Source of the DNA: Cellulomonas flavigena DSM 20109
GTDB taxonomy: Bacteria > Actinomycetota > Actinomycetes > Actinomycetales > Cellulomonadaceae
Reading direction: 5' to 3'
DNA: 64,000 bases
Assembly (NCBI RefSeq): GCF_000092865.1
Contig: NC_014151.1
Coordinates: 62,001-126,000 of the forward strand
Positions 1 through 8,588 of this stretch are shown in pieces. The position numbers were made by a program, and so were the translations under genes. Every line of letters begins with the position of its first letter. Within the stretch, counting starts at the first letter, position 1. Below the pieces are notes generated by a model. That model did no database searches. It was given only the letters and a program-made list of their open reading frames with translations, and was not told the origin of the DNA.

Positions 1-1
1 G

Positions 2-115
2 GACGGCCTGTACGTGCACGTCGTCGAGATGAACTACGCCAACCAGGGCCACACGTGGCACACGCGGTGGGTGAAGGACGTGGTGGGGATGTCCTTCATC
101 CTCGCCCCGCGCTGA
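2..115 (+). CDS. C-terminal end of a CDS entering from the left (possibly CHAP-type amidase)
   Basis: Only the last 37 codons are present, read in the frame ending with TGA at 113-115. The residues run DGLYVHVVEMNYANQG, then a Trp/His/Arg-rich stretch, then SFILAPR and the stop. An 'EMNY' strand followed by 'FI-P' near the terminus resembles the last strands of CHAP peptidoglycan amidase domains, but the catalytic Cys and His lie outside the window. The identity is therefore a guess from a short tail. Confidence 0.4.
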   Translation, partial: DGLYVHVVEMNYANQGHTWHTRWVKDVVGMSFILAPR

Positions 116-199
116 CCGGGACGACCGGCGGCGGTCCACGGCCGGCACCGTGGGCCGCCGCCGTACCGACGAGGCGGGGGGCAGGATGGCGAGGGCACG

Positions 200-811
200 A
201 TGGGCGCGATGGCACGGCGGGTCGACCGCCGGCGGCGGCTGGCGCTGCTGGTGTGCGCGTGCGGGTCGGTGGCGGTGCAGGCGGGGTCCACGGACCCGAC
301 GTGGTTCCTGCGGTACTTCAGCGTCTGGTGCGCACTGCTCAGCGGGCTCACCGCCGCGGCCGGCCTGGTCGGGCGGGCGGGCACCGCCGTCGCGTGGGTG
401 CGCGACGCGTCCTGCACGGGCGCGATGCTCGCGGGTGCGGTGTACGCCGGCGTCCTGCTGCCCGCGGAGCGCCTCGGCGCCGCCGGTGGCGGGCTCACCT
501 GGCTCGCACCGCTCCTGCTGCACGTCACGCTGCCGGTCCTGGCCGTCGTCGACGCCGTGCGGGTGCCACGCGCCGCGCCGCCCGCACGCGCCGTCGTGCT
601 CAGCTGGACCCTGCTGCCGGCGGCGTACCTCGCCCTGACGCTCCTGCTCCACGCCGCCCGCGGCGTCGCACCCGCCTACACGTTCCTCGACGTGACGCGG
701 GTCGGCCCGCACGGGGTGGGTGTGGCCGTCGTCGTCGCCGTGGGGCTCCACCTCGTCATGGCCGACCGGCTGGTACGCCGACTGCGTGCCCGCCCACCGG
801 CGCCGCACTGA
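200..811 (+). CDS. Pr6Pr-like multi-pass membrane protein
   Basis: About 203 residues with six hydrophobic segments separated by short polar loops. It starts with an Arg-rich cytoplasmic stub and ends in a basic Arg-rich tail. The pattern fits the Pr6Pr family of six-helix proteins of unknown function, with 'WFLRYFSVWCALLSG' after helix 1. ATG at 200 follows a GAGGGC box; ATG at 209 is an equally possible start. It lies just upstream of a two-component pair but is not translationally coupled to it. No enzymatic motif was seen. Confidence 0.7.
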   Translation: MGAMARRVDRRRRLALLVCACGSVAVQAGSTDPTWFLRYFSVWCALLSGLTAAAGLVGRAGTAVAWVRDASCTGAMLAGAVYAGVLLPAERLGAAGGGLTWLAPLLLHVTLPVLAVVDAVRVPRAAPPARAVVLSWTLLPAAYLALTLLLHAARGVAPAYTFLDVTRVGPHGVGVAVVVAVGLHLVMADRLVRRLRARPPAPH

Positions 812-864
812 CCCACCACTACGCTCCGGGAGGAGCGGAGTGCGAGAAGGAGAGCAGGGACACC

Positions 865-1566
865 GTGTCCGGTTGCGATCGATGCACAGCCCAGGGCTCG
901 ACGTGCGAGACCATCACGGTGGCCGCGGTCGACGACCACCCTCTGCTGCTCCACGGCATCAGCGCGCACCTCGAGAAGAACGTCGCGTGCATGCGCCTCA
1001 CGGTGATCGCCGCGACCGTCGACGAGCTGCTCGCGGACGCGCCCGTGGACGTCGTGCTGCTCGACGTCCGGCTCCTGGACGGCAGCACGGTCGAGGACAA
1101 CGTGCGCAGGATCCGCGCCACGGGTTCCCGCGTGGTGCTGTTCACCACCGAGCACCGCTCGGCGGTGATCGTGCGCGCGATGCAGGCGGGTGCCTCGGGC
1201 CTGATCCTCAAGGAGGACGAGGACGCCCACCTGGTGGCCGCCGTCCGCGAGGTCCACGAGGGGCGCACCTACGTCTCGAGCGACCTCGCGGAGCACCTCG
1301 TCTCCGACCCTGCGGGTGCGGTGAGGTTCACGCCGCGCGAGCTGGAGGTGCTGCGGCTGCGGGCCACCGGGCTCGCGTGGAAGGTCATCGGCGCCCAGCT
1401 GGGCATCACGAAGGACACCGCCTACGACCACGTGAAGCATGCCCTCGCGAAGTACCAGCAGGCGGTCGGACGGGTCGACGGCCCTGCCGACCTCCTGGCC
1501 CGCGTCGTGGCGGACGGCCACATCGACGCCCCGGAGCACGCCCCGCGCACCCGGCGGTCGCCGTGA
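865..1566 (+). CDS. LuxR/NarL-family response regulator
   Basis: Cytoplasmic DNA-binding response regulator of 233 residues. The receiver domain (about 17-135) has the acidic pair D23/D24 in 'AVDDHPLL', phospho-acceptor D67 in 'VVLLDVRLLDG', T94/T95 and the conserved K116. A LuxR-type helix-turn-helix follows (about 154-205; 'FTPRELEVLRLRATGL'). GTG at 865 sits about 10 nt after a GAGAAGGAGAG ribosome-binding site. The stop overlaps the GTG of the following histidine kinase in a GTGA, so the two are translationally coupled and form a probable cognate pair. The helix-turn-helix 'LAWKVIGAQLGITKDTAYDH' is slightly divergent but complete. Confidence 0.92.
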   Translation: MSGCDRCTAQGSTCETITVAAVDDHPLLLHGISAHLEKNVACMRLTVIAATVDELLADAPVDVVLLDVRLLDGSTVEDNVRRIRATGSRVVLFTTEHRSAVIVRAMQAGASGLILKEDEDAHLVAAVREVHEGRTYVSSDLAEHLVSDPAGAVRFTPRELEVLRLRATGLAWKVIGAQLGITKDTAYDHVKHALAKYQQAVGRVDGPADLLARVVADGHIDAPEHAPRTRRSP

Positions 1567-3782
1567 CGCGGCGCAGCTACCGCGAGAGCGTCGACGCCTG
1601 CCTGCGCTGGGCCTACGCCCTGGGTGTGGCGATCACGGCCGGCTGCTGGGCGGTCATCGGCCTGAGCGCGTCCGGCACCCTCGGCCCCGGGCTGGCGGCG
1701 GCCACCGTGGCCTACGTGCTCGTCGCCGGCGTCGGCGCGGTCCGTGCCGCCCGCCACCGGCTGTCGGACCGCTACCTGGCGGTGCTGTGCCTCGCGGCCG
1801 TGGCCTGGCAGGTCGCCTGGGCGCTCGAGCCGTCACCGGAGTTCACACCCGGTGCCCGGGTCATGGGCACCGCGGCGGTCGTGCTCTGCGGGTTCCTCTT
1901 CGCTCGCACCCGGGCGCGCGTGACGGCGATCGCGACCGCGCTGGTCACGCAGGTGGTCGTCGACTCCATGCACGGCTGGGACGTCGGTCTGCTGCTCCCC
2001 GCGGTCGCCGCCGGCGTCGTGGTCGCACTGTGCGCCCCGCAGATGCGGGCGGCGGCGGACCGGGCGGACGCGGCGGCGGCCGAGCGGAGCCGGGCGCAGG
2101 CGGCGCAGGCGGAGCGCGAGGCGGCGGAGCAGGCTCGGCGCGAGGCCGAGCGGGTCGTGCACGACCACGTCGTGTCCGCGCTGCGCGCGGTGACGGTTCC
2201 CGGCCTGGACCGAGCCGAGGTGCGGGCCGCCGCGGCGGTCGCGGTCTCCGCGATCGAGAGATCCTTCGCGGAGGACGACGTCCGACCGCCGTGCGACGTC
2301 GCGGAGGTCCTCGCTCCCGTCGCGGACGCCGCCAAGGCGTCCTTCACGAGCACCGGGGCGGCGTCGCCCGTGCCGGCGGAGGTCGCCGACATCGTCGTCG
2401 CGGCCGTCCAGGAGGCCCTGCGCAACGTCGAGCGGCACACGCGGGTCACGGCTGACGTGAGCGTGCGGACCGACCCTGGAGGGGTCGCCGTGGAGGTCCG
2501 CGACGACGGGCCGGGATTCGACCCGACCGAGGCGATGAGCCGGTCCGACGGGCTGCGTGGCTCGGTGGTGCAGCGGATGCGCGACGTCGGTGGGAGCGCC
2601 GAGGTCGACAGCGCCCCGGGTCACGCCACCGTGGTGCGTCTGGCCTGGCGCGCACCCGTCCTCGAGCCGCCCCGGCCGATGCAGCGGCACGAGCGGATCG
2701 CCGCTGTCATGATCGACGTCCGCAGGCCGCTGACGTACGCGTGCGTGCCGTACCTCGCGATGTACGCGGTCTTCGCCGCGCAGGGTGTCGCGCAGGGCGC
2801 CCACCCGTGGTGGCTGACCGCGTGGTTCGTCGGACTGGCGGCGGTGACCGCCGCCGTGCTCCTGCGCGCGCACACGGGCCTGTCCCGAGCAGGGTCGACG
2901 GCGGCCCTGACCTACGTGGTCGTGGGGACGCTGGCAGCCATCGACGTGCTGCCAGGGAGCTCGCTGCGCGACTACAGCTCGTGGGCGCTCGGCGCCGGGG
3001 CGCCGCTGCTCGCGGTCGTCGCGATCGTCCGTCCGCGCGTGGAGTCCGTCGTCACGCTCGTGATCGTGCAGGCGGCGCTCCTCACCGCGGCGTTCACGGG
3101 ACGCTTCGGCCCTGGGCCGTGGCAGGAGCAGCTGGCGACGGTCGTCACCCCCGCGCTGTCGATGGTGCTGCCCGTGGGCCTGGGCCTGGCGATCGCGCGC
3201 GGGATCCTCACGCTCGGCACGGTGGTGACGGACGCCCACGACGCCTACCGCGACCTCGCCGTCGCCGACGCGGCACGGCGCGCTGCGAGGGCGGTGCGTG
3301 ACCGGCGCTTCGCCGATCTCCGCGACCAGGTCGTGCCGTTCCTGCGCGACGTCGCGACCGGGACGACGCCTGCGGCGACCGAGGACGCCGCGGCGTCGGC
3401 GCGCGTGCTCGAGGCCGCGGCGAGGGACGAGCTGCGTGCGCCGGGGCTGCTCGACGCCAGCACGCGCGAGCTGCTGCGGCAGGTCCGGGCCGCGGGGTGC
3501 CAGGTCCGCATCCAGCCCGCCGTCGCGTCCGCGGGGGACCTGGACGCCGTCCGCGGGCTGCTCGTCGCCGCGTTGTCCCACGGCACGCTGCCGACCGAGC
3601 TGGTGCTGAGCGCGCAGCCGGCCGGCGAGGAGGTCGCGGTGCACGTCGTCGCGCGCCCCGACGACGCGGACCGCGCAGCCGCCCTCGGCGGGGAGCGGGG
3701 GGTGGAGGTCATGGCGGACGCGCCAGGGACGACGTGGGCGCGGCTGGTCGTGCCCGCGCTCGCCGTCCGGGCCGTCGTCTGA
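1563..3782 (+). CDS. Membrane histidine kinase with duplicated, degenerate second module
   Basis: A 739-residue sensor, translationally coupled to the upstream response regulator. Module 1 has about four or five transmembrane helices (15-160), an Ala/Glu/Arg coiled coil (165-197), a HisKA_3-like phospho-acceptor H200 in 'VVHDHVVSALR', and a HATPase_c domain with N-box Q283-N288 and G1 box 'DDGPGFD' (314-320). Module 2 repeats the layout: about five helices (390-570), then a soluble region containing 'RFADLRDQVVPFLRD' where the His helix should be. It has no histidine there and no recognisable N or G box. Typical NarX/DesK-type kinases end after one ATPase domain. The second module may be a pseudokinase or extra sensor domain; its role is inferred. 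Confidence 0.85.
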   Translation: MTRRSYRESVDACLRWAYALGVAITAGCWAVIGLSASGTLGPGLAAATVAYVLVAGVGAVRAARHRLSDRYLAVLCLAAVAWQVAWALEPSPEFTPGARVMGTAAVVLCGFLFARTRARVTAIATALVTQVVVDSMHGWDVGLLLPAVAAGVVVALCAPQMRAAADRADAAAAERSRAQAAQAEREAAEQARREAERVVHDHVVSALRAVTVPGLDRAEVRAAAAVAVSAIERSFAEDDVRPPCDVAEVLAPVADAAKASFTSTGAASPVPAEVADIVVAAVQEALRNVERHTRVTADVSVRTDPGGVAVEVRDDGPGFDPTEAMSRSDGLRGSVVQRMRDVGGSAEVDSAPGHATVVRLAWRAPVLEPPRPMQRHERIAAVMIDVRRPLTYACVPYLAMYAVFAAQGVAQGAHPWWLTAWFVGLAAVTAAVLLRAHTGLSRAGSTAALTYVVVGTLAAIDVLPGSSLRDYSSWALGAGAPLLAVVAIVRPRVESVVTLVIVQAALLTAAFTGRFGPGPWQEQLATVVTPALSMVLPVGLGLAIARGILTLGTVVTDAHDAYRDLAVADAARRAARAVRDRRFADLRDQVVPFLRDVATGTTPAATEDAAASARVLEAAARDELRAPGLLDASTRELLRQVRAAGCQVRIQPAVASAGDLDAVRGLLVAALSHGTLPTELVLSAQPAGEEVAVHVVARPDDADRAAALGGERGVEVMADAPGTTWARLVVPALAVRAVV

Positions 3783-3892
3783 CGCGGCGTCCGGGTGCTG
3801 CACCGGCGAGGTCCTTGCGCCCCGCCCTGGGGACCGGGAGCATCGTGCCTCCGTCGGCACGGTGCCGACGGGTCGAGCCCCGGAGCCCCCTC

Positions 3893-4366
3893 ATGTCGCA
3901 GCACCCCGTGCCCGCCCGTCCGACCGCCGCGTTCGTCGGGGCGTCGTGGGTGGCCCTCGTCATCGCGATCACGGCCTTCGCCGTCGGGCTGTGGAACGCG
4001 GACATGCTGCTGTCGGAGAAGGGCTTCTACGGCACGCTGCTGCTGCTGGGCCTGTACTCCGCGATCGCGCTGCAGAAGTCGGTGCGTGACCGGGCCGAGG
4101 GCATCCCGGTCACGGGCATCTTCCTGGGGCTGTCGTGGAGCATGGTGCTGGTCTCGTTGCTGCTCGTCGCGATCGGCCTGGCCAACTCCACGCTCACGCT
4201 GTCGGAGAAGGGCTTCTACGGGCTCGGGTACACGATGGCGCTGTTCGCCGTCATCGCCGTGCAGAAGAACGTGCGCGACCTCGCCGCGGCAGGTCCCGCG
4301 CCGCAGCCGGCGAAGCCCGCGCCCGCGGACGTCGACCCCCAGGCAGCGGTCTGGCAGCAGCGTTGA
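3893..4366 (+). CDS. YiaA/YiaB-family inner membrane protein
   Basis: 157 residues built from two copies of a two-helix unit. Each copy carries the signature 'LSEKGFYG' between helices and ends in a VRD motif ('ALQKSVRD' and 'AVQKNVRD'). This is the yiaAB two-helix domain, which has no established biochemical role. Four transmembrane helices are followed by a Pro/Ala-rich cytoplasmic tail (about 135-157). ATG at 3893 is chosen because the protein then starts shortly before the first helix. The gene converges on the LacI-family regulator with a 27-nt gap. Confidence 0.88.
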   Translation: MSQHPVPARPTAAFVGASWVALVIAITAFAVGLWNADMLLSEKGFYGTLLLLGLYSAIALQKSVRDRAEGIPVTGIFLGLSWSMVLVSLLLVAIGLANSTLTLSEKGFYGLGYTMALFAVIAVQKNVRDLAAAGPAPQPAKPAPADVDPQAAVWQQR

Positions 4367-4393
4367 GGCGCCGCTGACCGCGGCCGCCCGGGG

Positions 4394-5374
4394 TCAGGTC
4401 GACGCGCGCTGCACGAGGTGGAACACGTCGTCGGGACGCTCGGGCGTGCTCTCCGCCAGCCCCAGGGCCGCGAGGACCGCGGCCGCGAGGTGCTCGGCCT
4501 GCGCGTCGATCGCCTGCCACACCGTGGTGAGGGCGGGAGCGGCGACGCGTGCGGCGGGGATGTCGTCGACGCCGATGACCGCGACGTCGCCCGGCACGTC
4601 GAGACCCGCGTCGCGCAGCCCGGCGAGGACCGCGAGGGCGACCTCGTCGTTGTAGGCCGCCACCGCGGTGACCCCCGCGGCCCGCCAGGCGTCGACCGCG
4701 GCGCGCGCCGACGCGACGTCGAGGTCGACCGACGCCACCTCCGGCGCCGGCACGCGGTGGCGCTCGCACGCGGCGCGGACGCCCGCGAGGCGGCGGTCCG
4801 CGAACGCCGCGAGCCGGTCGTCGTGCGGCGCCGCGTACGCCAGCACGCGGTGGCCGCGCGCGACCAGGTGGTCGGCCTGCAGGGCGCCGATGCTCGCCTG
4901 CGGGACGGCGAAGACGTCGGGCTGCGGGTCGTCGTCCAGCGCGGTGCCGACGACGGGGATGCCGGCCTGCTGCATCGCGCGCGTGTCCGCCGCGGGGAAC
5001 GGGGACAGGCTCAGTACGACGCACGGCGTCACGGCCCGCCACAGCTCGTCGAGGGGGCGGCCGCCGTGGCGGATGTGCACGAGCACGGACAGGCCGTGCG
5101 TGGCCAGCGCGGTGCTGAGGTGCTCGATGAGGGTGTCGATGGCCGGGCCGAGGGTCCAGTCGGGCAGCACGAGGAGCACGAGGTCGCTGCGCCCGGCCCG
5201 CAGGGCGCGTGCCGCGGCGGACGGGGTGTAGCCGAGCCGCGCGGCCGCATCGAGGACCCGCTGCCGGGTCGCCTCGGTGAGGACGACGTCCTTGCGGGCG
5301 TTGAGCACGTACGACACCGTCGTGCGCGAGACCCCGCTCTCACGTGCCACGTCGGCACTGGTCACCCGCGCCAC
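4394..5374 (-). CDS. LacI-family transcriptional regulator
   Basis: 326 residues. The N-terminal LacI helix-turn-helix begins 'VTSADVARESGVSRTTVSYV' and continues to a hinge helix 'SAAARALRAG'. A periplasmic-binding-protein-like sensor domain follows and ends with 'VIGVDDIPAARVAAPALTTV', the usual LacI-family pattern. Start GTG at 5374 has a GAGGAGG ribosome-binding site 7 nt upstream. The ligand cannot be read from sequence; the nearest divergent gene is the ABC-F ATPase, which is not an obvious sugar target. Confidence 0.93.
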   Translation of the reverse strand: MARVTSADVARESGVSRTTVSYVLNARKDVVLTEATRQRVLDAAARLGYTPSAAARALRAGRSDLVLLVLPDWTLGPAIDTLIEHLSTALATHGLSVLVHIRHGGRPLDELWRAVTPCVVLSLSPFPAADTRAMQQAGIPVVGTALDDDPQPDVFAVPQASIGALQADHLVARGHRVLAYAAPHDDRLAAFADRRLAGVRAACERHRVPAPEVASVDLDVASARAAVDAWRAAGVTAVAAYNDEVALAVLAGLRDAGLDVPGDVAVIGVDDIPAARVAAPALTTVWQAIDAQAEHLAAAVLAALGLAESTPERPDDVFHLVQRAST

Positions 5375-5514
5375 GTTCCGGCCTCCTCGCCTCGGCAGGT
5401 GGGGTCCAGCGTAGACCTGGGGGTGCCGCAGGCTGCGGATCGCGTCGTGCGGGCGGCTCCCGGCGGGCGATATGGCGTGCGGGCGCGGGCCGTCCCGACG
5501 GCAGGATGGCCCCC

Positions 5515-7161
5515 ATGAGTGCGACCCTCCAGGCCCGGTCCGTGGCCGCGGCGTTCGGTGACCGCGAGCTGTTCTCCGGCCTCGACCTCGTCGTCGCGCC
5601 CGGCGACGTCGTCGGGCTCGTCGGCCCCAACGGCGCCGGCAAGACGACGTTGCTGCGCATCCTTGCAGGTCAGCGGGCTCCGGAGGCGGGGGTGGTGGCG
5701 CTGTCACCGCCGACGGCGCAGGTCGGCTACCTGGTGCAGGAGGTCGAGCGCCGGGCGGACGAGTCGGTGCGGACGTTCCTCGAGCGACGGACGGGCGTGG
5801 CCGACGCGCAGGCCGCGATGGACGCGGCGTCCGACGCGCTCGCGGCCGACGCGCCGGGGGCGGGCGACGCGTTCACGCACGCGCTCGAGCGGTGGATGGC
5901 CCTGGGTGGCGCGGACCTCGACGCGCGGCTCGGCGGCGTCGCCGACGACCTCGGGCTCGCCGTCGACCTCGACCTGCCCATGACGGCGCTGTCCGGCGGG
6001 CAGGCCGCGCGCGTCGGGCTCGCGGCGCTGCTGCTCTCGCGCTTCGACCTGTACCTGCTCGACGAGCCGACCAACGACCTCGACGCCGACGGGCTCGACC
6101 GCCTGGAGGAGTTCGTCGCGCAGGCGTCGGCGCCGGTCGTGGTCGTCAGCCACGACCGGGAGTTCCTGGCGCGGACCGTCACCACGGTCGTCGAGATCGA
6201 CCGCAGCCTGCAGCGTGTCGCCACCTACGGCGGCTCCTACGACGCGTACCTCGAGGAGCGCTCGACGGCCCGCCGGCAGGCGCGCGAGGCGTACGAGGAC
6301 TACGCGGGCCGCCGGGACGCGCTCGCGGCCCGCGCCCGCATGCAGCGCGCGTGGATGGAGAAGGGCGTGCGCAACGCGATGCGCAAGGCCACGGACGGCG
6401 ACAAGAACGTCAAGCAGGGCCGCCGCGAGTCGTCCGAGAAGCAGGCGTCGAAGGCGCGGCAGACCGACCGCATGATCGAGCGGCTCGTGGTCGTCGAGGA
6501 GCCGCGCAAGGAGTGGCAGCTGCGCATGAGCATCGCCACCGCACCGCGCTCGGGGTCCGTGGTCGCGACCGCGCGGGCCGCCGTCGTCCGCCGCGGGGAC
6601 TTCGTCCTCGGCCCGGTGGACCTGCAGCTCGACTGGCAGGACCGCATCGCCGTCACCGGGCCCAACGGCTCGGGCAAGTCGACGCTGCTCGCCCTGCTGC
6701 TGGGGCGCCTGGCGGCCGACGAGGGCACCGCGGCCCTCGGGTCGGGCGTGCTCGTGGGGGAGGTCGACCAGGCACGGGCAGCGTTCGAGCGCGACGAGCC
6801 GCTGGGCGACGCGTTCGCGCGCGAGGTCCCGGAGTGGACGACGGCCGACGTGCGCACGCTGCTGGCGAAGTTCGGCCTCGCCGGCCACCAGGTGGGCCGC
6901 CCGGCGGCGTCGCTGTCCCCGGGGGAGCGCACGCGGGCGGCCCTCGCGCTGCTGCAGGCCCGCGGCGTCAACCTGCTGGTCCTCGACGAGCCGACCAACC
7001 ACCTCGACCTGCCGGCGATCGAGCAGCTCGAGCAGGCGATGGAGTCCTTCGACGGCACGATCCTGCTGGTCACGCACGATCGCCGGATGCTCGACACCGT
7101 GCGGCTGACGCGCCGCTGGCACGTCGAGGACGGGCAGGTCACGGAGGTCCGGCCGGACTGA
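5515..7161 (+). CDS. ABC-F family ATPase (EttA/Uup/antibiotic-resistance type)
   Basis: 548 residues with two ATP-binding cassettes and no membrane domain. Cassette 1 has Walker A 'GPNGAGKT', signature 'LSGGQ' and Walker B 'LLDEPTNDLD'. Cassette 2 has 'GPNGSGKST', a degenerate signature 'LSPGE' and 'LVLDEPTNHLD'. A charged Arg/Lys-rich linker of about 90 residues joins them, as in ribosome-acting ABC-F proteins. Translation-factor or ribosome-protection function is inferred from the family. A CAGGAT box lies 8 nt before ATG 5515, so the transcript may be leaderless. ATG 5506 is an alternative start. Confidence 0.93.
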   Translation: MSATLQARSVAAAFGDRELFSGLDLVVAPGDVVGLVGPNGAGKTTLLRILAGQRAPEAGVVALSPPTAQVGYLVQEVERRADESVRTFLERRTGVADAQAAMDAASDALAADAPGAGDAFTHALERWMALGGADLDARLGGVADDLGLAVDLDLPMTALSGGQAARVGLAALLLSRFDLYLLDEPTNDLDADGLDRLEEFVAQASAPVVVVSHDREFLARTVTTVVEIDRSLQRVATYGGSYDAYLEERSTARRQAREAYEDYAGRRDALAARARMQRAWMEKGVRNAMRKATDGDKNVKQGRRESSEKQASKARQTDRMIERLVVVEEPRKEWQLRMSIATAPRSGSVVATARAAVVRRGDFVLGPVDLQLDWQDRIAVTGPNGSGKSTLLALLLGRLAADEGTAALGSGVLVGEVDQARAAFERDEPLGDAFAREVPEWTTADVRTLLAKFGLAGHQVGRPAASLSPGERTRAALALLQARGVNLLVLDEPTNHLDLPAIEQLEQAMESFDGTILLVTHDRRMLDTVRLTRRWHVEDGQVTEVRPD

Positions 7162-7173
7162 CACGCCGGCACC

Positions 7174-7794
7174 TCAGCGCACGTCGACCCAGCGCTCCCC
7201 GACGCGGACGGCCTCGACGCGCCCCGCGGTCAGCGCCGCGACGCCCGCCCGCAGCGCGTCCGCGTCCCGCACGCCCAGCAGCAGGCGCACGTCGTGGGTG
7301 TACGCGGCCTCGAGCACCTCGACGCCCCGGGCGCGCAGCTCGCCCTCGACACGTCCGGCCTCGGCGTGGTCGAGGCGCACCTCCCACTCCTCGAGGAGCT
7401 GCCGCTCGAGCGTCCCGACCTCGGCCAGCCCGGCGGACACCGCGTCGCCGTAGGCCCGCACCAGCCCCCCGGCACCGAGCAGGATGCCCCCGAACCACCG
7501 CGTCACCACCGCGACCACGTCGCTGACGCCGTGCCCGCGCAGCACCTCCAGCATGGGAGCGCCGGCCGTGCCGGCGGGCTCGCCGTCGTCCGACGAGCGC
7601 TGCAGCATGCCGTCCGCGCCCAGCACGAACGCCGAGCAGTGGTGCCGCGCGTCCCAGTGCGTGCGCCGCATCTGCTCCACCAGCGCCCGCGCGTCGGCCT
7701 CCTGCTCGACCCGCCGCAGCGTGCACAGGAAGCGCGACCGCTTGATCTCGAGGGTCGCCTCGCCGTCGCGGGCGATGGTCAGGTAGGTGCGCAT
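7174..7794 (-). CDS. YigZ/IMPACT-family protein
   Basis: 206 residues. The N-terminal UPF0029 (IMPACT) domain shows 'EIKRSRFLC', 'DARHHCSAFVLG', 'SSDDGEPAGTAGAPML' and 'VVTRWFGGILLGAGGL', which are the family hallmarks. A C-terminal ferredoxin-like domain (DUF1949 type) follows. In eukaryotes IMPACT acts on Gcn2; the bacterial role is unsettled. A GGAGG ribosome-binding site precedes ATG 7794. The gene converges on the ABC-F gene with a 12-nt gap. Confidence 0.93.
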   Translation of the reverse strand: MRTYLTIARDGEATLEIKRSRFLCTLRRVEQEADARALVEQMRRTHWDARHHCSAFVLGADGMLQRSSDDGEPAGTAGAPMLEVLRGHGVSDVVAVVTRWFGGILLGAGGLVRAYGDAVSAGLAEVGTLERQLLEEWEVRLDHAEAGRVEGELRARGVEVLEAAYTHDVRLLLGVRDADALRAGVAALTAGRVEAVRVGERWVDVR

Positions 7795-7917
7795 GGCGCC
7801 CTCCACCTTGCCACGCGGCCCCTCCGTCCTGCGCACGGCCCCGGTCGTCCTCGGGACCGATGCCCGGGCGGCGCCGCGCTCCGTAGCGTGGCGGGACCCA
7901 CGAGACGGAGGCCCGAC

Positions 7918-8463
7918 ATGCCGCCCACCACCCGCAAGCGCGCCCTGACCGCCCTCGTCGCCGGCGCGACCGCCACCGCGTACTACGCCGTCCCCGACTT
8001 CGTGCCCAGCCGGACCGCCCGCGGGTGGATCAAGGCCGGGCTGCTGGCCGCCGGGGCCGTCACGACGCTGCCGAACCGCGAGGAGCGGGCAGAGCTGCGC
8101 GCCTCGTGGCAGGACGCGATGCGCGCCCGTGCCGCCCGCGCATCCGACGACCCGACGGCGTCCGACGACCCGACGGCGTCCGACGACCCGACGGCGTCCG
8201 ACCACCCGACGACGTCCGACGAGTCCTCGACGTCCGTCCCGGGCCCTGTCGTCGTCGCAGCCGGTCTCGCGCTGCTCGCGGCCTCCACGGCCGCCGCCGT
8301 GGCCGCCGAGCGTTGGGTCTACCGTCGCGGCGAGGCCCGCGCCGCCGCGGGCGTCCGCTACCCGCACACGCGCACGGCGCTCGTCCTCGGTGGTCTCAGC
8401 CTGCTCCTGGGCCTGATCCCGGACCCCGACGCAGCCCGGTCCGGTACGCCCGACCCGTCCTGA
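7918..8463 (+). CDS. Hypothetical membrane protein with a variable SDDPTA repeat
   Basis: 181 residues: two N-terminal hydrophobic stretches (about 10-50), a cytoplasmic Arg/Ala segment, a Ser/Asp/Pro/Thr repeat (about 76-105) encoded by an 18-bp tandem repeat, and then two more hydrophobic helices. ATG 7918 follows a GGAGG ribosome-binding site, with a TAGCGT -10-like box at 7884-7889. I recognise no family. The repeat probably forms a flexible linker and may vary in copy number between strains. Confidence 0.7.
   Translation: MPPTTRKRALTALVAGATATAYYAVPDFVPSRTARGWIKAGLLAAGAVTTLPNREERAELRASWQDAMRARAARASDDPTASDDPTASDDPTASDHPTTSDESSTSVPGPVVVAAGLALLAASTAAAVAAERWVYRRGEARAAAGVRYPHTRTALVLGGLSLLLGLIPDPDAARSGTPDPS
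8143..8232 (+). repeat. 18-bp in-frame tandem repeat (about 5 units)
   Basis: Five consecutive 18-bp units, the first three identical (TCCGACGACCCGACGGCG) and the last two diverging. They encode SDDPTA three times, then SDHPTT and SDESST, inside the hypothetical membrane protein. The unit is a multiple of three, so expansion or contraction would keep the frame. Confidence 0.9.
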
Positions 8464-8588
8464 CCTGCACCGGTACGGCGTCGCAGGTCGCTGCCGCGGA
8501 CGGGACCCAGGGCCCAGGGGAAGGGCCGTCGACGCGGCGCAGACTCGTCCCACAGCCGCCAGAGCGGGCGGCCGGCGGAGGGATCGTC

